The notes under the pieces are model-generated. The model ran no database searches. It was not told the DNA's origin and saw only the letters and a program-made list of their open reading frames with translations. From an uncultured Eubacteriales bacterium (GTDB lineage: Bacteria > Bacillota > Clostridia > Peptostreptococcales > Anaerovoracaceae): DNA of 5,674 nt. The stretch lies in the NCBI GenBank assembly GCA_902793875.1, contig CADBFL010000119.1:1-5674 (forward strand), given 5' to 3'. The translations under genes were made by a program, and so were the position numbers. This document shows positions 1 through 5,188 of the stretch, piece after piece (position 1 is the first letter of the stretch; the number at the start of each line of letters is the position of its first letter).

Positions 1-1
1 G

Positions 2-751
2 GTCTATGAGACATACGGTATCAAGGAAGGTATCGAGAAGTATCCTGACCTTCCGAGAGTCGGCTATGTGGCAATGCTCCAGACTCAGGGACTGCTCCAT
101 GACACTTATGTATACGGAGTGGATGCAAAGCAGATCATCCCTACCATCATCAGCCCTACAGAGGCGATGGACGGTGCGATCGTATCCGGAAACTGCGTAT
201 CCGCATGCGACAAGAACCCTACATACATCCATCAGAACAACCCTGTAGTGGAGGACCTCTTCGCACAGCACGGAAAGACCATCAACTTCGTATGCGAGAT
301 CATCACGAACGAGAACGTATATCTTGCTGACAAGGAGAGATCGTCCAACATGACGGCCAAGCTCTGCCGTATGCTCGATCTTGACGGCATCATCCTGACT
401 CAGGAAGGATTCGGCAACCCGGATACAGACCTGATCATGAACTGCAAGAAGATCGAGGCAGAGGGAGTAAAGACCGTCATCGTAACAGACGAGTATGCAG
501 GAAGAGACGGAAAGTCGCAGTCGCTGGCTGATGCTGACGCTGCTGCCGACGCTGTGGTCACAGGCGGAAACGCCAACGAAGTCATCATCCTGCCTAAGCT
601 GGACAAGGTGATCGGCACTCTCGACTACATCAACAAGATCGCAGGCGCAAGCGACAAGACCCTGAGAGAAGACGGGACCCTCGAAGTTGAGCTTCAGGTC
701 ATCACAGCTTCGACCAACGAGATGGGCTTCGGAACGCTGAGTGCAAGATAG
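2..751 (+). CDS. grdE: Glycine reductase component B, GrdE proprotein (5'-truncated by window edge)
   Basis: This is the C-terminal 249 codons of the pyruvoyl-type subunit of substrate-specific component B; the start codon lies upstream of the window and the gene ends in TAG. The reading frame is open from base 2, beginning VYETYGIKEG, so the GTG at 68 is an internal valine and not a start. Recognisable family blocks are MLQTQGLLHDTYVYGVDAKQ, SGNCVSACDKNPTY, ENVYLADKERSSN, EGFGNPDTDLIMNCKKIE and TDEYAGRDGKSQSLADAD. In this family the proprotein is cut before a cysteine, which becomes the pyruvoyl group thought to bind the amino group of glycine. The cysteine of GNC at 194-196 fits, leaving a C-terminal chain of about 185 residues, close to the family's smaller mature subunit. 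The grdB start lies 24 nt downstream with a strong Shine-Dalgarno, so the two are surely cotranscribed. Glycine-type (GrdE) is preferred over the sarcosine/betaine paralogues GrdG/GrdI from overall likeness to remembered GrdE sequence; the distinction is not proven. Confidence 0.95.
   Translation, partial: VYETYGIKEGIEKYPDLPRVGYVAMLQTQGLLHDTYVYGVDAKQIIPTIISPTEAMDGAIVSGNCVSACDKNPTYIHQNNPVVEDLFAQHGKTINFVCEIITNENVYLADKERSSNMTAKLCRMLDLDGIILTQEGFGNPDTDLIMNCKKIEAEGVKTVIVTDEYAGRDGKSQSLADADAAADAVVTGGNANEVIILPKLDKVIGTLDYINKIAGASDKTLREDGTLEVELQVITASTNEMGFGTLSAR
191..196 (+). other. Predicted GrdE self-cleavage site (Asn-Cys, pyruvoyl precursor cysteine)
   Basis: AAC-TGC encodes the Asn-Cys pair in the SGNCVSAC block. 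A cysteine is the known source of the pyruvoyl carbonyl in GrdE and PrdA proproteins. Cutting here leaves about 185 residues downstream, which matches the smaller mature chain. The choice of this cysteine over the one four residues later (CVSAC) rests on family knowledge and is not shown by the sequence itself. Confidence 0.65.
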
Positions 752-775
752 GTTCAGTGAAAGGAGGATACAAAA

Positions 776-2089
776 ATGGCTAAGTACAAAGTAGTTCACT
801 ACATCAACCAGTTCTTTGCCGGAATCGGCGGAGAAGAGAAAGCCGACATCCCTGCTGAGCTTCACAAGGGCGAGGTTATCGGACCTGGAATGGCATTCAA
901 TCAGGGATTCGGAGATGAAGCTGAGATCGTCGCTACCATCGTATGCGGAGACTCATACTTCAACGAAAACATTGAAAAAGTAAAGGCTGAGATCCTCGGC
1001 TGGGTCAAGGATCTTTCACCGGATCTGTTCATCGCAGGTCCTGCATTCAATGCGGGACGTTACGGCGTGGCGTGCGGAACTATCTCTGCTGCGGTAGCTG
1101 AGGAGCTCGGCATCAAGTCGATAACAGGAATGTACGTCGAGAACCCTGGCGCAGACATGTACAAGGACAAGGTATATATCCTTGAGACGAAGGACAGCGC
1201 TGCCGGCATGAGAGACGCGGTCAAGAAGATGACAGCGTTCGGGCTCAAGTATCTGAGGGGCGATAAGATCGGCGCTTCCTGCGAGGACGGATACATGAAC
1301 CAGGGCGTTCGTGTCAACTTCTTCGAGGAGGAGAGAGGCTCGAAGAGAGCTGTCGACATGCTCCTCAAAAAGCTTGCTGACAAGCCGTTCACGACAGAGT
1401 ACCCGATGCCTGACTTCGACAGGGTAGAGCCAAACCCTGCAGTCAAGGACATGGCTCACGCGACCATCGCTCTGGTTACATCCGGCGGTATCGTCGTAAA
1501 GGGCAACCCGGATCACATCGAGAGCTCCAGCGCTTCGAGATTCGGCGAGTACAGCCTTGCCGGCGTGACAGACCTTGACGAGAACACATTCGAGACAGCT
1601 CACGGCGGCTATGACCCTGTATACGCGAATGCAGACGCAGACAGAGTACTGCCTGTAGACGTGATGCGCGACCTCGAGAAGGAAGGCGTCATCGGCAAGC
1701 TGCACGAGAAATACTATGCGACAGTAGGAAACGGTACTTCCGTAGCCAACGCAAAGGCTTTCGGCGCGGAGATCGGCAAGAGGCTCAAAGCAGACGGAGT
1801 TGACGCAGTCATCCTTACCTCTACGTGAGGAACCTGCACTCGTTGCGGCGCAACGATGGTAAAAGAGCTCGAAAGAGCCGGACTCCCTGTAGTCCATGTC
1901 TGCACGGTAACACCTATTTCGCTGACAGTAGGCGCGAACAGGATCGTTCCTGCAATCGCCATACCTCATCCTCTGGGCAATCCTGCTCTTGACAAGGCTG
2001 AGGAGAAGGCTCTCCGCCGCAAGCTCGTCCTGAAGGCCCTCAAGGCCCTCGAGACACCGGTCGACGGACAGAAGGTCTTCGAAGACTAA
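776..2089 (+). CDS. grdB: Glycine reductase component B gamma subunit, selenoprotein GrdB (UGA read as Sec)
   Basis: This 437-residue protein is read through an in-frame TGA at 1826-1828 as selenocysteine 351 and ends at TAA 2087-2089. With GrdE it forms the substrate-binding protein B, which captures glycine and delivers the carboxymethyl group to GrdA. Evidence for readthrough is strong: the frame before the TGA ends in DAVILTST and the same frame after it continues as GTCTRCGATMVKE for 86 more codons. Together these rebuild the family's U-x-x-C-x-x-C centre (Sec351, Cys354, Cys357). Length and Sec position agree with the roughly 436-residue GrdB of Eubacterium acidaminophilum. Other family-like stretches are VHYINQFFAGIGGEEKAD near the N-terminus, AGPAFNAGRYGVACG around residues 87-100, and IPHPLGNPAL near the C-terminus. 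The start is ATG 776, with AAGGAGG at 761-767 eight bases upstream. The gene follows grdE by 24 nt. The paralogues GrdF (sarcosine) and GrdH (betaine) share the motif; glycine specificity is inferred. Confidence 0.96.
1826..1828 (+). other. UGA selenocysteine codon of grdB (Sec351)
   Basis: The TGA sits in the conserved LTST-U-GTCTRCG context, with the same frame open for 86 codons downstream. Stopping here would remove both cysteines of the UxxCxxC centre and the conserved C-terminal region. Decoding requires SelA, SelB, SelC and SelD encoded elsewhere in the genome. Confidence 0.96.
1840..1856 (+). promoter_or_regulatory. Candidate bacterial SECIS hairpin of grdB
   Basis: TCGTTGC (1840-1846) pairs perfectly with GCAACGA (1850-1856) across a GGC loop, a 7-bp stem lying inside the coding sequence just after the UGA. 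The loop opens with G and begins 18 nt after the UGA, within the usual bacterial SECIS spacing of about 16-37 nt. SelB should bind here in the mRNA. The sequence differs from the E. coli fdhF element, as expected for Gram-positive selenoprotein genes. Confidence 0.65.
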
Positions 2090-2097
2090 GAATAATT

Positions 2098-2143
2098 TAC
2101 CGGCAATGCCCTGCGGCCCAACGGCTGCAGGGCCGGGCCGGTA
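2098..2143 (+). promoter_or_regulatory. Strong intergenic hairpin after grdB, without U-tract
   Basis: A two-part stem follows the grdB stop by 8 nt. TACCGGC (2098-2104) pairs with GCCGGTA (2137-2143), and after a 3x3 internal loop GCCCTGC (2108-2114) pairs with GCAGGGC (2127-2133), closing a 12-nt loop. The bases after it (ACATATAAGA) hold no run of T, so it is a poor Rho-independent terminator. An mRNA-stabilising or processing hairpin that separates grdB levels from the downstream insert is equally likely. Its role is inferred from position only. Confidence 0.6.
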
Positions 2144-2161
2144 CATATAAGAAAGATCCCT

Positions 2162-2716
2162 ATGCCGGAGATAACAGTCTGGACAAAGCAGAACAGAGCC
2201 GTGCTTGATCAGCTCGAATCGAACGGGAGGTTCATAGCTGATGAAGGATTCATTCGTCGTGAACTCGAAGACACGGCGGACATAATGCTCTTTATCTACC
2301 GCTGGCTGGCGGATCACATGCCTGCTGCGGACAGACCGGCTGATGCAAGGTTCCCGGTATGGGTCTCCTATGAAAAAGAGGCGACCATGAGTCCGGAACC
2401 TGGCTATGCAGTGCTCGAACTGAGAGTTCCGGCAGAGCTGGTCACGAGACTCGACATCGCCAAATGGACCAGGATCACGAATAACTCATACATACCTGCA
2501 GATGATGCGGACGAGGCTGAGCACAACAGGTATCTGCAGGAGCTCGGAACGGATAACATACGCGCCGTGATGACGCAGTTTTACCCGGAGATCCGCAGAA
2601 AAATCATCGAAAGCTGGGACAGGCTCTTCGACGACAGCATAGTCCTCGGGAGCACGAGCGCGTACGGTCTCATGTGGGAGGTGAAAAAGGAATGGATACA
2701 GAACGCGGTTTTGTAA
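2162..2716 (+). CDS. DUF3841-type protein, copy 1 (function unknown)
   Basis: The 184-residue product resembles the DUF3841 family, recalled from its opening pattern (an aromatic-aliphatic stretch with W-T-x-Q; here residues 4-10, ITVWTKQ) and its tryptophan-rich core. Visible landmarks are RFPVWVSYE (63-71), VLELRVP (84-90), a WTRITNNSYIP block (about 101-111), FYPEIRRKIIESWDRLF (140-156) and WEVKKEW (172-178). It has no signal peptide, no membrane segment and no cysteine, so it should be a soluble cytoplasmic protein. No catalytic motif was recognised and no function is established. The start at 2162 is favoured because the family-like N-terminal motif follows at once, although the upstream Shine-Dalgarno (AAGAAAGA, about 2149-2156) is weak. 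The gene follows grdB after the hairpin at 2098-2143 and overlaps the next, related gene by 25 nt. Its place inside a grd operon is unusual and suggests insertion or recruitment. Confidence 0.85.
   Translation: MPEITVWTKQNRAVLDQLESNGRFIADEGFIRRELEDTADIMLFIYRWLADHMPAADRPADARFPVWVSYEKEATMSPEPGYAVLELRVPAELVTRLDIAKWTRITNNSYIPADDADEAEHNRYLQELGTDNIRAVMTQFYPEIRRKIIESWDRLFDDSIVLGSTSAYGLMWEVKKEWIQNAVL
2676..2681 (+). promoter_or_regulatory. Shine-Dalgarno fixing the start of DUF3841 copy 2
   Basis: GGGAGG inside the 3' end of copy 1 lies 10 nt before ATG 2692. It supports that ATG over the in-frame GTG at 2674, which lies upstream of this ribosome site. The site overlaps the codons for the WEVKKEW motif of copy 1. 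Confidence 0.6.
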
Positions 2717-3267
2717 AGCTGTTCTCTCCTCAGGCCGAAGCCGTATGGCAGGCTGTCGAAAACGAAGGCATCGCATTCTCGCGCAGGGAGTATGTGCAGA
2801 AGAAATACGAAGAAAGCGCAGTTATCTTTCTGGCCGCATATGACGCCTATGTCCGCGAGGCCGAAAAGATAGTACCGCGTCCGGATGACAAGGCATATCC
2901 TTACTGGGCTTTTGCCTCTGAGGACATGACGGACGGATCGGGAGGCCTCAGGGTCATGGAACTGCGCGTGCCTCTTGAAGAGACGGTGCTCTTCGACCAG
3001 TACGACTGGTATAAGGTGCTAAGGCTTTCGTATATCGGAGAGACGGAAGAAGATGAAAAGGCATTTGCGAGAGGTCTGGAGATGCGCGGCATCAGGGACA
3101 GCTCGGAGGCTGTGCTCAGGCCGTTCTATCCGGATGTGAAGAGGCAGATCACAGACAGCTGGAAGAGACTCTTCAGGCACGATGCCGCGATAAAGAGCGG
3201 AGATGCATCGGGGGTCAGAGCGGTGCAGGCGGGACTGTGGCAGATAAAAAAAGAATGGCTCATCTGA
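2692..3267 (+). CDS. DUF3841-type protein, copy 2 (diverged tandem paralogue)
   Basis: The 191-residue product is a diverged relative of the preceding protein. The same landmarks appear in the same order and spacing: AYPYWAFASE (68-77), MELRVP (89-94), a WYKVLRLSYIG block (about 105-115), FYPDVKRQITDSWKRLF (145-161) and a C-terminal LWQIKKEW. The N-terminus (FVKLFSPQ) has lost the W-T-x-Q pattern of copy 1. It has no membrane segment or signal peptide, and no function is known. The start is ATG 2692 (MDTERGFVK), which overlaps copy 1 by 25 nt and implies translational coupling; GTG 2674 would add six residues. It ends in TGA at 3265-3267, which acts as a true stop: the frame beyond it closes after about a dozen unrelated codons, with no recognisable motif. 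The low but ordered similarity points to an old tandem duplication, or a conserved pair acting as a heterodimer; the sequence alone cannot decide. Confidence 0.85.
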   Translation: MDTERGFVKLFSPQAEAVWQAVENEGIAFSRREYVQKKYEESAVIFLAAYDAYVREAEKIVPRPDDKAYPYWAFASEDMTDGSGGLRVMELRVPLEETVLFDQYDWYKVLRLSYIGETEEDEKAFARGLEMRGIRDSSEAVLRPFYPDVKRQITDSWKRLFRHDAAIKSGDASGVRAVQAGLWQIKKEWLI

Positions 3268-3506
3268 GCATCGTCCGGGATGAAGACCTTCCCGCGGGCA
3301 TAGGAAGTAAGCCTGCGGTATGGGGCGTGCTCATGACCGCACTTGCGGCGGCAATGATGCTGGGATCCGGAAACGGCCTCAGCATGCTGCAGACTCTTTC
3401 GATAGTGGCGGCTTTCCCGTTCGCATTCATAATGGTCATTTCGATGGCCGCGCTGGTGAAGGCTCTCAGAAAAGAAACGAAGAGTGATGCGGCACTATCA
3501 ACCTGA
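3255..3506 (+). pseudogene. C-terminal remnant of a BCCT-family betaine/carnitine/choline transporter
   Basis: The 83-codon frame encodes two hydrophobic segments, about residues 22-39 (VWGVLMTALAAAMMLGSG) and 47-68 (TLSIVAAFPFAFIMVISMAA). They are joined by GLSMLQT and followed by a basic tail (KALRKETK). The order 'WGVLM-small residues-GGLxxLQTxSIVAAFPFAFIM' is the signature of the last one or two helices and C-terminal end of BCCT transporters such as OpuD/BetT. A complete BCCT protein has about 500 residues and 12 helices; the rest is absent, because upstream DNA encodes DUF3841 instead. It most likely marks a deletion that removed a betaine-type transporter from this grd locus. ATG 3255 overlaps the previous gene by 13 nt and has no clear Shine-Dalgarno; GTG 3237 is also possible. 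Frame and codon use are still intact, so a short two-helix membrane protein cannot be excluded. It ends in tandem stops, TGA-TAA. Confidence 0.72.
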
Positions 3507-3539
3507 TAAGATGAGATCCTTTCGGGGTTTCATTCTTAT
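3506..3539 (+). promoter_or_regulatory. Long imperfect hairpin directly after the transporter remnant
   Basis: ATAAG-ATGAGATCC (3506-3519) pairs with GGGTTTCAT-T-CTTAT (3525-3539), giving about 14 bp with a single bulged T and two G·U pairs around a short TTTCG loop. It begins on the stop codon. No T-run follows, so terminator activity would be weak. Together with the next hairpin it occupies most of the leader of grdA and may protect or process the grdA mRNA. Confidence 0.5.
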
Positions 3540-3582
3540 AACTGTTCCGGCCGTGCGTGCCCCTATGCGCGGTCGGGCGGTT
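3540..3582 (+). promoter_or_regulatory. Second hairpin in the grdA leader
   Basis: CCGGCCGTGCG (3547-3557) pairs with TGCGCGGTCGG (3566-3576), 11 bp with three G·U pairs and an 8-nt loop. An outer AACTG/CGGTT helix (3540-3544 with 3578-3582) lengthens it. The sequence after it is an A-run (TTTAAAAAAC), not a T-run, so it is not a standard Rho-independent terminator on this strand. The 43 nt from here to grdA carry only the ribosome site; no convincing -35/-10 pair was found. Confidence 0.5.
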
Positions 3583-3625
3583 TAAAAAACTATCTCTGGA
3601 GTTTATTTCAAGAAAGGAGTAACTG

Positions 3626-4096
3626 ATGGCAATTCTGAAAGGTAAGAAAGTTATCGTCATCGGAGACCGCGATGGTATTCCGGGTCCGGCGATAGCCGAA
3701 TGCGCCAAGTCAGCAGGAGCCGATGTCGTATTCTTCTCGACAGAGTGCTTCGTCTGAACGGCTGCCGGAGCCATGGATCTGGAGAATCAGAAGAGAGTCA
3801 AGGAGTTCTACGATGAGTACGGCAGGGATAACCTGGTAGTCCTCGTAGGCGCTGCAGAAGGAGAGGCCGGCGGCCTCGCTGCAGAGACAGTAGCTCTCGG
3901 AGATCCTACATTTGCAGGGTGTCTGGCAGGGGTTTCGTTGAAACTCCCATGTTATCACATATGCGAGCCTGAGATCAAAGCAGAGATCGATGAGGCTGTG
4001 TATGATGAGCAGATCAGCATGATGGAAATGGTGCTGGACGTAGACGACATTTGCGAAGAGATGAACGCTATTCGTGAACAGGTCGCAGAAGCGTAA
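3626..4096 (+). CDS. grdA: Glycine reductase selenoprotein A, GrdA (UGA read as Sec)
   Basis: This 156-residue small selenoprotein is read through TGA at 3755-3757 as Sec44 and ends at TAA 4094-4096. It receives the carboxymethyl group from protein B on its selenium, is reduced through its neighbouring cysteine, and hands the product to component C. Before the UGA the frame reads GKKVIVIGDRDGIPGPAIAE and STECFV; after it, TAAGAMDLENQKRVKEF, VVLVGAAEGEAGGLAAE and VYDEQISMMEMVLDVD. These restore the family's C-x-x-U motif (Cys41-Phe-Val-Sec44), and the Sec position and length match known GrdA proteins. The start is ATG 3626, with AAAGGAG at 3613-3619 six bases upstream. The next ATG in frame, at 3773, would give a protein with no redox centre and is rejected. 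An oddity is the extra cysteines at 99, 109, 113 and 143; the remembered E. acidaminophilum protein lacks those at 99, 109 and 113. It is separated from grdB by the DUF3841/BCCT insert and followed by trxB. Confidence 0.97.
3755..3757 (+). other. UGA selenocysteine codon of grdA (Sec44)
   Basis: The TGA falls in the invariant GrdA context TECFV-U-TAAGAMDLEN. The downstream frame is open for 112 codons of clear GrdA sequence. This is the second recoded UGA in the window; by contrast, the TGAs at 3265-3267 and 3504-3506 behave as ordinary stops. Confidence 0.97.
3765..3791 (+). promoter_or_regulatory. Candidate SECIS region of grdA (fold uncertain)
   Basis: A SelB-binding hairpin must lie just after the UGA, but no single fold stands out. 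CCGGA (3765-3769) can pair with TCTGG (3778-3782) around GCCATGGA, with the loop only 12 nt from the UGA. TCTG (3778-3781) can pair with CAGA (3788-3791) around GAGAAT, with the loop 24 nt away and a G first. Both stems are short and they exclude each other. The second fits the usual bacterial spacing better. Confidence 0.35.
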
Positions 4097-4109
4097 TATT
4101 ATCATGGAA

Positions 4110-4152
4110 CGGACCGCTGTCGATCGGTCAGACTCCTTTTGACGGCGGTCCG
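4110..4152 (+). promoter_or_regulatory. 12-bp hairpin between grdA and trxB with a competing inner fold
   Basis: CGGACCGCTGTC (4110-4121) pairs with GACGGCGGTCCG (4141-4152) with one U·G pair and a 19-nt loop. The 5' arm can instead form a smaller hairpin, GACCG (4112-4116) with CGGTC (4125-4129), followed shortly by CCTTTT (4135-4140). The two folds exclude each other, as in an attenuator, but the T-run is short and the small stem weak. Without a T-run after the long stem, processing or stabilisation of the abundant grdA message is an equally good reading. Confidence 0.5.
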
Positions 4153-4177
4153 ATATCCGAAATCATGAAAACATCAT

Positions 4178-4182
4178 GGAGG
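4178..4182 (+). promoter_or_regulatory. Shine-Dalgarno fixing the trxB start
   Basis: GGAGG lies 8 nt before ATG 4191. It overlaps the in-frame upstream ATG at 4176, which therefore cannot be the start served by this site. Confidence 0.8.
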
Positions 4183-4190
4183 TAAGCCAC

Positions 4191-5156
4191 ATGAAAACGT
4201 ATGATATCGTGATTATCGGTGGTGGTCCGGCGGGACTTGCGGCAGGACTGTACGCAGGCAGAGCCAAGATGGACACACTGATCATCGAAAAGCAGAAATT
4301 CGGAGGTCAGATCCTCATAACAGACGAGATAGAGAACTACCCGGGCTCGATCGAGGGCGAGACAGGTCCGTCCCTCATGGCGCGCATGGTAGCACAGGCC
4401 GATAAATTCGGCTGTGAAAGAGTGGAAGATACTATCACCGAAGTTGAACTCGAAGGTGAAGTTAAGATAATCAAAGGAAGCAAAGGGGAATATCACGGAA
4501 GATCCGTGATCATAACCGGCGGAGAAGTACATAAATACATCGGCTGCCCGGGCGAGAAGGAGCTTACAGGAAAGGGCGTATCCTACTGCGCGACATGCGA
4601 TGCTGCATTCTTTGAAGACCTGGAAGTATATGTAGTCGGCGGCGGAGACGCAGCTGTAGAAGAAGCGATGTACCTCACGAGATTTGCCCGCAAGGTAACG
4701 CTTATCCACAGAAGAGATGAACTGAGAGCGGCAAGATCCATACAGGAAAAGGCATTCGCCAATCCGAAGATGGACTTTATGTGGAATACGACTGTTGAAG
4801 AGATAAAAGGCGACGGCATCGTAGAGAGCATGGTCGTAAAAGACACCAAGACAGGTGAGACACGAGAGATCTTTGCTGACGAGGACGACGGCACATTCGG
4901 AATCTTCGTGTTCATAGGATACACGCCTTCATCGGCTATCTACGAGGGAAAAGTCGACATGGAAAGAGGCTATATCCTTACGGATGAAGACATGAGAACC
5001 AATATCAAGGGCGTTTTTGCAGCAGGAGACATCCGTAAGAAGAGTCTGAAGCAGGTAGTGACAGCTGCGGCAGACGGGGCTATCGCTGCGGTACAGGCCA
5101 GCGAATACATTGAAGAGCTGAACGGAACATCATACTCAGGCGGAGCAAGAGCCTAA
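4191..5156 (+). CDS. trxB: Thioredoxin reductase (NADPH, FAD)
   Basis: This 321-residue flavoprotein transfers electrons from NADPH through FAD and a disulfide to thioredoxin, the electron source for glycine reductase. Visible in order: FAD-binding GGGPAG (10-15) after a YDIVIIG strand; ENYPG in the FAD domain; redox pair CATC (Cys133, Cys136); a second nucleotide fold GGGDAA (150-155); HRRDELRA (173-180), whose arginines mark 2'-phosphate recognition and so NADPH; and the C-terminal FAD motif AAGDIRKKSLKQVVTAAADG. Length is normal for low-molecular-weight bacterial TrxB. The start at 4191 is chosen over 4176 because the GGAGG ribosome site overlaps the latter. Ala154 replaces the more usual Ser of GGGDS. 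The gene is 94 nt after grdA, with a hairpin between, and 32 nt before trxA. A ferredoxin-dependent flavin thioredoxin reductase is less likely because the NADPH motif is present. Confidence 0.96.
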   Translation: MKTYDIVIIGGGPAGLAAGLYAGRAKMDTLIIEKQKFGGQILITDEIENYPGSIEGETGPSLMARMVAQADKFGCERVEDTITEVELEGEVKIIKGSKGEYHGRSVIITGGEVHKYIGCPGEKELTGKGVSYCATCDAAFFEDLEVYVVGGGDAAVEEAMYLTRFARKVTLIHRRDELRAARSIQEKAFANPKMDFMWNTTVEEIKGDGIVESMVVKDTKTGETREIFADEDDGTFGIFVFIGYTPSSAIYEGKVDMERGYILTDEDMRTNIKGVFAAGDIRKKSLKQVVTAAADGAIAAVQASEYIEELNGTSYSGGARA

Positions 5157-5188
5157 TATCATATAAGAGATAAAAGGAGGACAGAAAA

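Noticed and set aside
1856..2089. A separate 77-codon gene starting at ATG 1856
   Set aside because: It is the C-terminal part of GrdB after the Sec codon; it has no Shine-Dalgarno and its ATG is the methionine of the conserved CGATMVKE block.
2098..2143. Rho-independent terminator after grdB
   Set aside because: The stem is good, but no T-run follows on either strand; kept only as a hairpin of unknown role.
1016..2317. A 433-codon open frame on the minus strand opposite grdB
   Set aside because: It is a shadow of grdB codon bias: it crosses the grdB stop and intergenic hairpin, has cysteine- and arginine-rich low-sense composition, and shows no recognisable family.
3265..3267. TGA ending DUF3841 copy 2 as a third selenocysteine codon
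   Set aside because: The frame beyond it closes at a TAG after about 12 codons that resemble nothing, and KKEW is already the natural family C-terminus.
3504..3539. TGA at 3504 followed at once by a hairpin, resembling a UGA-SECIS pair
   Set aside because: The next codon is TAA, so readthrough would add one residue, and the hairpin begins too close to the TGA for SECIS spacing.
3537..3542. TATAAC as a -10 box for a grdA promoter
   Set aside because: No acceptable -35 element lies 16-18 nt upstream, and the bases form part of two hairpin stems.
3773..4096. A separate 107-codon gene starting at ATG 3773
   Set aside because: It is the part of GrdA after Sec44; the ATG is the internal Met of TAAGAMDLEN.
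4128..4709. A 193-codon minus-strand open frame opposite trxB
   Set aside because: It lies wholly over the intergenic hairpin and the well-conserved trxB sequence, with no recognised motif and no ribosome site.
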